This document shows, in pieces, positions 7,235 to 14,301 of a stretch of DNA of 23,178 nt. Below the pieces are notes generated by a model that worked only from the letters and a program-made list of their open reading frames with translations, made no database searches and had not been told where the DNA came from. The position numbers and the translations under genes are program-made. The stretch spans positions 1 through 23,178 of the forward strand of contig CAJUMI010000036.1 of assembly GCA_910587545.1 (NCBI GenBank), in the 5' to 3' direction. How positions within the stretch are numbered: position 1 is the stretch's first letter; every line of letters starts with the position of its first letter. This DNA is from an uncultured Muribaculaceae bacterium. Lineage in GTDB: Bacteria; Bacteroidota; Bacteroidia; Bacteroidales; Muribaculaceae.

Positions 7235-7721
7235 AAATGTAACGCTCGAACGGGAACTTTATCCTGATATGGAGCAATGGCTGCGTGATTATCTTAAGGA
7301 TAACTACAAAGGATATGAAATTTTCGTCAGAACCACAAGCGAGCAGAATCTTGATGTCGTGCTCGATGAGATTGGCGTGCTCAAGGAGTTTCCCAATGTA
7401 ATAGGGATCGGCATACAGATTGATGTGCTTGGAGTGGCGCGCAGAAAAGACAAGACATTATTGTTTTTCATAGAGGCAAAAAAGACGGCTCTCAACACAC
7501 ACGATTTAGGGCAAATATTGATCTATAGCCTTATCTGTAAGCCAGAGAAAGCCTTCCTGTTTTCGTCGGCAGGAGTGGGAAGTCTCGGCAGATTGTTACA
7601 TGAACGCGAGGATATTGCGATATACGACCGGGGAAAACGGCTAAAAATGGTTCAGGCCGCAAGGTGGGATATCGTGCGGAAATCTCCCGATCCGGCGACG
7701 ACGTACCCGAAAACAACATAG
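7227..7721 (+). CDS. Small PD-(D/E)XK nuclease, candidate cleavage subunit of the restriction island
   Basis: A 164-residue protein with the core of the restriction-endonuclease fold: IDVLG with Asp66, then a strand with IEAK (Glu83, Lys85), then a helix with Gln96 in LGQILIYS. Asp, Glu and Lys in this order are the metal-binding and catalytic set of PD-(D/E)XK nucleases. The N-terminal helix (ERELYPDMEQWL) is also usual for the fold. There is little room for a separate DNA-recognition domain, so specificity may come from a partner. The start is ATG 7227, overlapping the LAGLIDADG-like gene by 8 bp. An ORF extension upstream to 7029 would overlap that gene fully and is rejected. It is most likely the restriction component; a Vsr-like or Holliday-type role is less likely. 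Confidence 0.72.
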   Translation: MNKNVTLERELYPDMEQWLRDYLKDNYKGYEIFVRTTSEQNLDVVLDEIGVLKEFPNVIGIGIQIDVLGVARRKDKTLLFFIEAKKTALNTHDLGQILIYSLICKPEKAFLFSSAGVGSLGRLLHEREDIAIYDRGKRLKMVQAARWDIVRKSPDPATTYPKTT

Positions 7722-7756
7722 CGATTGCCGATCGGGGAGAGCAGGCTTGTCTCTAA

Positions 7757-7788
7757 AAAACCTTAAAATGGCGGTTTCTTCAGGTTTT
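7757..7788 (+). terminator. Weak candidate terminator after the restriction island
   Basis: AAAACCT (7757-7763) can pair with AGGTTTT (7782-7788) across an 18-base loop, the second arm ending in four T. It lies between the nuclease stop and the panB promoter. The stem is AT-rich and the loop long, so this is only a suggestion. Confidence 0.25.
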
Positions 7789-7794
7789 ATTGTA

Positions 7795-7802
7795 TATCTT
7801 TG
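7795..7802 (+). promoter_or_regulatory. -7 promoter box for panB
   Basis: TATCTTTG is a full match to TAnnTTTG, 57 bases before the panB start. No good TTTG lies at the standard 19-21 bp upstream; TTTC at 7775-7778 is too close. Confidence 0.5.
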
Positions 7803-7859
7803 CCGCGAAATTTAACAATTGAAAATTATTAATCGTAAGATAATTAAAAAACTGCCAGT

Positions 7860-8681
7860 ATGTCAACAAACACAGTAGACAAAGAACGGAAGGTCACGAC
7901 AATGCGACTTATCGAGATGAAACGCCGCGGCGAGAAAATCGCCATGCTCACGGCTTATGACTATTCGATGGCCAAACTTATCGACGAAGCCGGCATGGAC
8001 GTAATCCTCGTCGGCGACTCAGCATCCAACGTGATGGCCGGCAATATGACCACTCTGCCGATCACTCTCGACCAGATGATATATCACGCCAAAAGTGTGG
8101 TCAAAGGCACCAACCGCGCTCTCGTGGTGTGCGACATGCCTTTCGGCACATATCAGGGCAACCCTATCGAGGCTCTGACTTCGGCAGTGCGCATAATGAA
8201 AGAAAGCCACGCCGAGGCGGTGAAGATCGAGGGCGGAGCCGAGATCCGCGAGTCGATCGAGCGCATTCTCTCGGCCGGAATACCCGTAATGGGACATCTG
8301 GGCCTGACTCCGCAGTCGATCAATAAATTCGGCACTTACGCTGTGCGCGCCAAAGAAGAAGCCGAAGCTGACAAACTGATATCCGACGCCAAGATGCTCG
8401 AGGAGATCGGTTGCTTCGCGCTGGTTCTCGAAAAAATACCCGCCGCGCTCGCAAAGCGCGTCTCGGAGACTGTCTCCATACCGACAATCGGCATCGGAGC
8501 AGGCCCGGGCACCGACGGCCAGGTGCTGGTGATGCACGACATGCTCGGCATCAACAAAGGCTTCTCGCCGAAGTTTCTGCGCCGCTACGCAGATCTGTCG
8601 TCAGTGATCAACGAAGCGGTGTCGCACTATATCGACGATGTCAAGACATCCGATTTCCCCAATCAGTCGGAGTCTTATTAA
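7860..8681 (+). CDS. panB: 3-methyl-2-oxobutanoate hydroxymethyltransferase (ketopantoate hydroxymethyltransferase)
   Basis: A 273-residue cytoplasmic enzyme of the first committed step of pantothenate/CoA synthesis. It moves a hydroxymethyl group from 5,10-methylenetetrahydrofolate to 2-oxoisovalerate. Family motifs are plain: MLTAYDYSMAKLIDEAG (29-45), VGDSASNVMAG (51-61, Asp53 a metal ligand), CDMPFGTY (91-98, Asp92), AVKIEGG, GHLGLTPQS and the C-terminal IGIGAGPGTDGQVLV. Length equals the usual ~265-275. The start at ATG 7860 follows a promoter box at 7795-7802. It is followed after 85 bp by FKBP genes with their own promoter, so it is probably monocistronic. Confidence 0.97.
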   Translation: MSTNTVDKERKVTTMRLIEMKRRGEKIAMLTAYDYSMAKLIDEAGMDVILVGDSASNVMAGNMTTLPITLDQMIYHAKSVVKGTNRALVVCDMPFGTYQGNPIEALTSAVRIMKESHAEAVKIEGGAEIRESIERILSAGIPVMGHLGLTPQSINKFGTYAVRAKEEAEADKLISDAKMLEEIGCFALVLEKIPAALAKRVSETVSIPTIGIGAGPGTDGQVLVMHDMLGINKGFSPKFLRRYADLSSVINEAVSHYIDDVKTSDFPNQSESY

Positions 8682-8699
8682 GATGAGGGGCCATAACAT

Positions 8700-8730
8700 T
8701 TTGGCCTGATTTTTGTTATTCTTATGTTTG
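8700..8730 (+). promoter_or_regulatory. Promoter of the FKBP gene group
   Basis: TTTG (8700-8703), a 19-bp spacer and TATGTTTG (8723-8730) form a complete Bacteroidota promoter match. It lies 36 bases before the first FKBP start and directly after the panB stop. Confidence 0.75.
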
Positions 8731-8766
8731 AACCAAATGCAATAATCATTAACGACATAAAACAAC

Positions 8767-9396
8767 ATGGATAAAAACAACGAATTCGACAGTCTGAGCT
8801 ATGCCCTCGGTCTGAGCATGGGCAACAATTTCCGCGCGTCGGGAATCGAGAAGATCAATGTCCGTGACTTTGCCGACGGTGTCGCAGCTGTGTTCGACGG
8901 AGCGCAGCCCAAGATGAGCTACGACGACGCGAAAGCCGAGATACAGAAGTTTTTCACTGAGCTTGAGGCCAAGCAGCAGAAAGCCGCGGCTGCAATGTCA
9001 GAGATCAACGAGAAGACCGGCCGCGAGTTTCTCGAAGAGAACGGCAAACGCGCCGAGGTGAAAACGACGGCGAGCGGTCTGCAATATGAGGTGATCAAGG
9101 AAGGCGACGGCGCCAAGCCTGTCGCAAGCGACCAGGTGGTGGTGCACTACACCGGCAAGCTGATCGACGGCACGGTCTTTGATTCGAGCGAGGAACGCGG
9201 TGTGCCCGCGACGTTTGGCGTCACACAGGTGATTCCGGGCTGGGTAGAGGCACTGCAGCTGATGAGCGTAGGCTCGACATGGCGCCTGTTTATCCCTTCG
9301 GCGCTCGCCTACGGCCCTCAGGGAGCGGGCGGTGTGATCGGTCCTAACCAGACACTTATTTTCGACGTTTCGCTTCTCGAGATCGTCAAAAAGTGA
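8767..9396 (+). CDS. FKBP-type peptidyl-prolyl cis-trans isomerase, cytoplasmic (FklB/Mip-like)
   Basis: A 209-residue protein without a signal peptide. Residues 1-~85 resemble the helical dimerisation domain of FkpA/FklB/Mip proteins (SLSYALGLSMGNNF). A helical linker follows, then an FKBP domain (~116-209). The catalytic pocket is complete relative to FKBP12: Tyr128, Phe138-Asp139, Phe150, Val155-Ile156, Trp159, Tyr182 and Phe199. It should therefore be an active prolyl isomerase and chaperone. It is first of three FKBP genes and has a strong promoter. Its TGA overlaps the next gene's ATG by one base. Confidence 0.93.
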   Translation: MDKNNEFDSLSYALGLSMGNNFRASGIEKINVRDFADGVAAVFDGAQPKMSYDDAKAEIQKFFTELEAKQQKAAAAMSEINEKTGREFLEENGKRAEVKTTASGLQYEVIKEGDGAKPVASDQVVVHYTGKLIDGTVFDSSEERGVPATFGVTQVIPGWVEALQLMSVGSTWRLFIPSALAYGPQGAGGVIGPNQTLIFDVSLLEIVKK

Positions 9397-10103
9397 TGAA
9401 ACGCCGACCGTACAGGACACCGGCGATCTGCGGCCTCGCGGTTGCAGCACTGATGTCGCAGGCGCAGACGACGCCCGTCGAACCGACCGACAGCCTGACG
9501 GCCGCGGCGGCTTCGATACTCGGCACGTCGCTGCGCGTGTCTATCGACAATATCGAGGGACTCGGGGTCAGACTCGACCGCGAGGAGCTCAAGCGCATGA
9601 TAGGCGACATCATCGACGGCGGACGTCCGGTCTACAGCTATGACCGGGCTTATGCCATAATCGACGCCGGTGTGGCTGACCGTCAGCGCAGTTATGTCGA
9701 CAGTGTCTTTTCAGCCGAAGCCCAGCAGGCATTCATCGACAAGGCAGCCGCCGAGGAAGGAGCCGTAAGCACTCCCTCGGGGCTTGTCTTTCAGGTAGTC
9801 AGCGAAGGCGAGGGTGTCACGCCCGCCAAAGGCGACGATGTGGTGATCACCTACATCGGATCGCTGTCTGACGGATCGGTATTCGACCGCTCCGACTCAC
9901 CGGTGAGGTTTGACGTCGACCGTCTGGTGCCGGGCTTCAGCGAAGGTCTGAAACTCATGAAACCCGGCGGCCGTTACCGCATAGTCATCCCGGCGTCGCT
10001 GGGCTATGGCGCGCAGGGCGTGCCCGGCGACATACCGCCCAACGCCGCCCTCGATTTCCATATCGATCTGCTTGAGATCTTACCCAAGCCATCGGTTCAA
10101 TAA
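9396..10103 (+). CDS. Exported FKBP-type peptidyl-prolyl isomerase
   Basis: A 235-residue protein whose N-terminus (Arg/Lys-rich, then ICGLAVAALMSQAQ) looks like a cleavable signal peptide, placing it in the periplasm. There is no lipobox Cys at the cleavage region. A helical middle (30-120) leads to an FKBP domain (~130-230) with Tyr153, Phe163-Asp164, Tyr204 and Phe221. The pocket-floor Trp of FKBP12 is Phe181 here. The start is ATG 9396 in a TGATG overlap with the preceding gene; a GTG three bases earlier is possible but less likely. It is probably active, with altered pocket shape. Confidence 0.88.
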   Translation: MKRRPYRTPAICGLAVAALMSQAQTTPVEPTDSLTAAAASILGTSLRVSIDNIEGLGVRLDREELKRMIGDIIDGGRPVYSYDRAYAIIDAGVADRQRSYVDSVFSAEAQQAFIDKAAAEEGAVSTPSGLVFQVVSEGEGVTPAKGDDVVITYIGSLSDGSVFDRSDSPVRFDVDRLVPGFSEGLKLMKPGGRYRIVIPASLGYGAQGVPGDIPPNAALDFHIDLLEILPKPSVQ

Positions 10104-10133
10104 ACATCACATAATTATAATAAAAACGTAGCA

Positions 10134-11036
10134 ATGAAAAAATTACTCACAGCCGCATGTGCCGCGTCGCTCGCTCTGGCGTCGCTCTCATCATGCTGCG
10201 GCAAAGGATCGTGTGCGACTGACGCATGCGAGGCCGACACTACGGTGTCAAAGGCAACAAATGACTCGATCTCGATCGCTCAGGGAGCATATATCGGTCA
10301 GGCCGTTCTCAGCAACTACCCGATGATGGAGCGTCAGGGCAATATCGCTAAAGAGGACATCATCAAAGGCGTGCAGCTCGTCTTTGGTTCGTGCAAAGAC
10401 CAGGGCACACAGATCGGCGTGCAGTTCGGCCTGCAGATGCTCAACGAGATGAAGCAGCTCGAAGAACTCGGCATCACAGTCGACCGTTCACTCATGCTCA
10501 ACAGCTTCAAGAAAGCATTCCTTCAGGATTCAATCGATCAGGAAAGCGCTCAGCGCGCATATGCCGCATATCAGGGCCTGGTCAACAAAGTCCAGCTGGA
10601 AAGCAAGGCCCGTGAAGAAGCCCGCATAGCAGCTTCGCCCGAGGCCAAGGCCAACGTCGAGGCAGGCGAGGCCTTTATCGCAGCCGCCATCAAGGCCAAT
10701 CCCGATATCAAGACAGGCGACTCGGGTGTGGCATATCTGATCGAAAAGACCGGTGATGGCGCTCCTGTAGAAGGCGCAAAACGTCTGAAACTCAAATATA
10801 CCGAGTCGAAGATCGACGGATCGGAGATCGTGAAGACCGCCGACAGCGGCCGCACAACCTATCTCAACAACGTCACTCCCGGTTTTGCCGAAGGCCTCAA
10901 GATGCTGTCGAAAGGCGGCAAGGCAAAATTCTATGTGCCCGGCGCAATGGCTTACGGCGTAAACGGAATTGCTTCGCGCAACGTCGGTCCCAACGAGACT
11001 ATCATCTACGAGGTCGAAGTCCTCGAGGTGGAATAA
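10134..11036 (+). CDS. FKBP-like lipoprotein with altered active site
   Basis: A 300-residue lipoprotein. The signal peptide ends in lipobox LSSC (Cys21), followed by a Cys-rich, short low-complexity region. Residues ~45-165 form a helical N-terminal domain like FkpA, and ~195-300 an FKBP fold. Pocket residues are partly lost: the Phe-Asp pair of FKBP12 is Ile232-Val233, the Trp is Phe251 and the Ile56 site is Thr248, while Tyr222 and Tyr274 remain. It may therefore act as a chaperone rather than an efficient isomerase. It lies 30 bp after the previous FKBP gene, with no clear promoter between, so it is probably co-transcribed. A strong palindrome follows. Confidence 0.87.
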   Translation: MKKLLTAACAASLALASLSSCCGKGSCATDACEADTTVSKATNDSISIAQGAYIGQAVLSNYPMMERQGNIAKEDIIKGVQLVFGSCKDQGTQIGVQFGLQMLNEMKQLEELGITVDRSLMLNSFKKAFLQDSIDQESAQRAYAAYQGLVNKVQLESKAREEARIAASPEAKANVEAGEAFIAAAIKANPDIKTGDSGVAYLIEKTGDGAPVEGAKRLKLKYTESKIDGSEIVKTADSGRTTYLNNVTPGFAEGLKMLSKGGKAKFYVPGAMAYGVNGIASRNVGPNETIIYEVEVLEVE

Positions 11037-11047
11037 AATCCCGAACT

Positions 11048-11097
11048 TTCACAAACGATAGAAGGCGGCCCGCGGGCCGCCTTCTATCGTTTGTGAA
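11048..11097. terminator. 50-bp perfect palindrome between convergent genes (bidirectional terminator)
   Basis: Positions 11048-11070 pair perfectly with 11075-11097 around CGCG, giving a 23-bp stem with a very GC-rich top (GGCGGCC/GGCCGCC) and an AT-rich base. It fills the space between the FKBP lipoprotein (+) and the endonuclease I gene (-). No long T tract follows on either strand beyond TTTGTGAA, so the exact mechanism is uncertain, but position and symmetry fit a shared terminator. Confidence 0.8.
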
Positions 11098-11112
11098 CCG
11101 GTGTGCGGACGA

Positions 11113-12801
11113 TTATCTGATCGTGACTTTGATCGGAGTGCCGTGTTGGTCGGTGATGACGAAGTAGATTCCAAGAGGCATCTCGACATCCATGTCCCTG
11201 TCGATACGGCCGATATGCATGACCTGACGTCCTGTGATGTCGTAGACGCGGCAGTTGGTCTGGGGACGGGCGCAGTCGAAGCGCATCATGCCTGCAAAAC
11301 CTGTGACTGAGAGCGGATCGTCGAGCTCGACACCGGTGATGCCGGCGTGGCGTACGAAGACGACGTTGGACATCGGCGAGCGTTCGCCAAGACGCACCGA
11401 CTGCACGGAGTAGCTCTCATAGTCGCTCTCGTTAAAACCGGTGATGGTCCACGGCGATCCTTCGGCAAGCACTTCCTCGGTGTTCTGCGAGCCGTTGACA
11501 TAGCGGGTGCGAGTTATGATCCAGTAGTCGACGACCTCACCGTCGGGCGTCGACCAGTTGGCGCTGTATTCGTCGGAAGTGATGTCAGAGGGGTCGAGAG
11601 CGGTGCATGCCGAGAGCACGGGCTTTTCGAGACACTCGCCGCGCAGAGTGACGACCGGTGGCGCCGAGTCGAGGTCGTCGGCCACGAGCTGGAGCTTAGA
11701 CTCGTGGGTGCCGATGTCTGTTGGCTTATAGCTTATGTCGAGCCAGTAGCCGTCCTCGCGGTTTGACAGCGATGCGGGTATTGCGCTTGTCGATATGTCG
11801 AACATCGCCTTGTCGCCGCCAAAGATAATCATGGTGATAGGGTTTCGGAAATTCTCGCTGCGTACAAAAAGCGAGGCCTTGCCGGTCGAGCCTATCGCCA
11901 CCTGGCCGAAGTCGACTGCGGTGTCGGCGACGGGCGCAAGCAGGATCGCCTTTCCGGCCGGAGGTATGTCAGATGACGAAACGTAGAAAGTCTCGCCGAC
12001 CTTGTCACCCCAGATATATTCGGCCAGATCAGGAAAGTCGATAAATGGGTTGCGGTTGTTCTGGATGCTGTAGACCGCTTCGTTGCGCATACGTTCCTTG
12101 TCGCTGACGGGGTCTTCGGCGGCCCACTTCAGCAACATCCTGGTCGACCATGCGTTGAGTGTCGGATAAGTGTTCTGCTGGAGCATGTACATATAGCTCG
12201 TGGCCCATTTGTAATCCTGGTAGCATGTCACCATATAGAAGTAGGTGCGGGCGAAGTCGCCCTTGTATTCGTCGTCAGGCTCGAACACAAATGCCGCACC
12301 GCCCCCCTGCCCTTCCATGGGCGCGCCGACTTTGGTGACACCGTTGTCGAATTTGCTTGCGGTGCGCACCTCGCCGAGCGGATAGTTGCTCTTGGCCTGG
12401 TTGGCCTTTGCCTCGCCGGGATAGAGGTGGTTGAGATCTGTGTAGGCCTTATAGTTAGTGGCGGTCGAGTTGGTGCTGCCCCACCAGCTTTTTGGGAAGG
12501 AGTGTTCGCGGTTCATATAGGTGCCGAACTGAATGAAGATGTCAACATCCATATCGGAGTACATGTCCCACCAGTAGGTTGTGTTGGGCCTGACATCTGT
12601 GTGACGGAAGTATGACGGCAGATTGGAGTAGGACGACACGCTGGTGAAATTGCGTATGACGTTAAAGGCGGCGGTCTTCAGCTCGGCGTCTTTTTTGCCG
12701 TTGAGAGAGTTGTAATACCCGGCCGGAATATCGGCTCTCGCCGCAATGACCGAAACGGCAGTCAGCAGCGCGATGGAAGCATAATGTAGAAATTTTCTCA
12801 T
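11113..12801 (-). CDS. Secreted endonuclease I family nuclease with Hydin-like/Fn3 region and T9SS-type tail
   Basis: A 562-residue protein with a signal peptide (cleavage near ARA-D, residue 23). The nuclease domain (~25-270) carries the His-Me finger signature NREHSFPKSWWG with His100, and TDLNHLYP (121-128) with Asn124-His125, as in endonuclease I (EndA/BsnI) enzymes. It ends in RNPFIDFPDLAEYIWG. A β-sandwich similar to choice-of-anchor/Hydin domains (~285-390) and an Fn3-like domain (~395-480) follow. The last ~75 residues (RVYDITGRQV ... GIYFVI ... KVTIR) look like a type A T9SS sorting tail. It likely degrades extracellular DNA or RNA. It is 23 bp after ldcA with no visible promoter, so it is probably the operon end. 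Confidence 0.9.
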   Translation of the reverse strand: MRKFLHYASIALLTAVSVIAARADIPAGYYNSLNGKKDAELKTAAFNVIRNFTSVSSYSNLPSYFRHTDVRPNTTYWWDMYSDMDVDIFIQFGTYMNREHSFPKSWWGSTNSTATNYKAYTDLNHLYPGEAKANQAKSNYPLGEVRTASKFDNGVTKVGAPMEGQGGGAAFVFEPDDEYKGDFARTYFYMVTCYQDYKWATSYMYMLQQNTYPTLNAWSTRMLLKWAAEDPVSDKERMRNEAVYSIQNNRNPFIDFPDLAEYIWGDKVGETFYVSSSDIPPAGKAILLAPVADTAVDFGQVAIGSTGKASLFVRSENFRNPITMIIFGGDKAMFDISTSAIPASLSNREDGYWLDISYKPTDIGTHESKLQLVADDLDSAPPVVTLRGECLEKPVLSACTALDPSDITSDEYSANWSTPDGEVVDYWIITRTRYVNGSQNTEEVLAEGSPWTITGFNESDYESYSVQSVRLGERSPMSNVVFVRHAGITGVELDDPLSVTGFAGMMRFDCARPQTNCRVYDITGRQVMHIGRIDRDMDVEMPLGIYFVITDQHGTPIKVTIR

Positions 12802-12824
12802 GTATACCGATTTAGATTATATAA

Positions 12825-13760
12825 TTATTTTTCGTCGGAGGGACTGCGGTGGAAGATGAGACTATTGCGCCCCGAGGGGTTGACCTTGAGCGTCACCTGC
12901 GCCGACTCGATCAGTGGTATGTTGTGGTCGACGTGACCGATCGGCGCGTTGTAGGCCACGGGATAGTCGTATGAAGCTGTGGCGTCGCGTATCATCTCAT
13001 ACATGTCGTTGAAGTTGCTGTCGGGCTTGTAGTCTGTGAACTGGCCGACTATCAGGCCGTTGAGACGCCCGAGGACTCCGCTGAGCTTTAGCTGGTAGAG
13101 TATGCGCTCGATCTTGTAGATCGGCTCGGCGATGTCCTCGATGAATAGTATCGAACCGGGGACGATAATGTCGTAGGGGGTGCTGATGAGTTCGGCAATG
13201 ACGGCGACGTTGCCGCCGAGGAGCTTTCCTGTCGCCACACCGCATCGGTCGAAGTTGTGGCCGTCGAAAGTGTATGCCGGCCTCTCGCCCCGCAGAATGG
13301 CGAACATGGCGGCGTTGTCGGGATCATCGGCGCCGAGCATTATATGTGCCGCCATCGATGAGTGGAGACTGGCGATGCCGTTGACCGACATAAGGGCGTG
13401 AAGCGCCGAGATGTCAGAGAATCCGGCTATCCATTTGGCGTTTGCCCTGAGGTCGAGTCTGTTAAGGCGGTCGAGTATATGAACCACGCCATAGCCTCCG
13501 CGGGAGCATATGATGGCTTTGACCTCTGGGTCGAGTAGAGCGTCGCTGAGATCGGCATATCGCTCGTCGGGGGTGCCGCTGAAACTGCCATACTCGCCGA
13601 AAGCATGGGGCATTATTGCCACGCGCCAACCCTGTCCGCGGAGCACTTCGGCCGCCGCCTCGACCTTTTCGGGCGCGATAAGTCCCGCCGGCGAGCAAAA
13701 TACGATCTTGTCGCCTTCGCGCAGAGGTGCGGGGTATATGAGAGTCTGTCTGTCGGTCAT
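12825..13760 (-). CDS. LD-carboxypeptidase (muramoyltetrapeptide carboxypeptidase, peptidase S66)
   Basis: A 311-residue cytoplasmic enzyme that removes the terminal D-Ala from murein tetrapeptides during peptidoglycan recycling. The S66 catalytic triad is visible: Ser115 in AGFSDIS, Glu208 in FIEDIAEPIY and His276 in GHVDHN. Further family motifs are SRGGYG (86-91) and GKLLGGNVAVI (178-188). No signal peptide is seen. Its ATG lies one base after the stop of the TrmH-family gene, so the two are co-transcribed. Length is normal for LdcA. Confidence 0.93.
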   Translation of the reverse strand: MTDRQTLIYPAPLREGDKIVFCSPAGLIAPEKVEAAAEVLRGQGWRVAIMPHAFGEYGSFSGTPDERYADLSDALLDPEVKAIICSRGGYGVVHILDRLNRLDLRANAKWIAGFSDISALHALMSVNGIASLHSSMAAHIMLGADDPDNAAMFAILRGERPAYTFDGHNFDRCGVATGKLLGGNVAVIAELISTPYDIIVPGSILFIEDIAEPIYKIERILYQLKLSGVLGRLNGLIVGQFTDYKPDSNFNDMYEMIRDATASYDYPVAYNAPIGHVDHNIPLIESAQVTLKVNPSGRNSLIFHRSPSDEK

Positions 13761-13761
13761 G

Positions 13762-14301
13762 TCACTTGTCTATATAGTGATGAAAAAAATGCCACATGGT
13801 TATGCCGGCCGAAACGGCCACGTTGAGCGAATGTTTGGTGCCGAGCTGAGGTATTTCGAGACAGATATCGCAACGGTCGACTATCGCCGGATCGACACCG
13901 TCGACTTCATTGCCGACGACGAAAGCATAATGTGTTCCGGCTTTGAAATCAGGGGTGAAGTTCTGGAGAGATATGCTGTCGATGACCTGCTCGAGGCAGC
14001 ACACAGTCACGCCCTTCTGCTTTAGAACATCGATAGCGTCGGATGTGTTCGCGAAGTATTGCCAGTCGACAGAATCCTCTGCTCCGAGGGCCGTCTTGTG
14101 TATTTCGGGCGAGGGGGGCGTGGCCGAGATGCCGCAGAGCATCACTTTTTCCACGGCAAAGCCGTCGGATGTGCGAAAAATCGAACCAATATTGTTGAGC
14201 GACCGGACATTGTCGACGACTACAGTCAAAGGCATCTTCTCGCTGCGGCGGAAGTCCTCGACCGACGGTCGGTTCATGTCCCAGATAGTTTTTTTCTTCA
14301 T
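13762..14301 (-). CDS. TrmH/SpoU family RNA 2'-O-methyltransferase
   Basis: A 179-residue SPOUT enzyme using S-adenosylmethionine to methylate a ribose 2'-OH in tRNA or rRNA. Motif 1 is DNVRSLNNIGSIFRTSDGF (30-48, with Asn and Arg), motif 2 VVGNEVDGV (128-136) and motif 3 IPQLGTKHSLNVAVS (150-164), which form the trefoil knot. It lacks an extra N-terminal substrate-binding domain, as in TrmL-like short members, so the RNA target is not determined. Its start overlaps the stop of the glycosyltransferase gene by four bases (ATGA). Confidence 0.92.
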   Translation of the reverse strand: MKKKTIWDMNRPSVEDFRRSEKMPLTVVVDNVRSLNNIGSIFRTSDGFAVEKVMLCGISATPPSPEIHKTALGAEDSVDWQYFANTSDAIDVLKQKGVTVCCLEQVIDSISLQNFTPDFKAGTHYAFVVGNEVDGVDPAIVDRCDICLEIPQLGTKHSLNVAVSAGITMWHFFHHYIDK

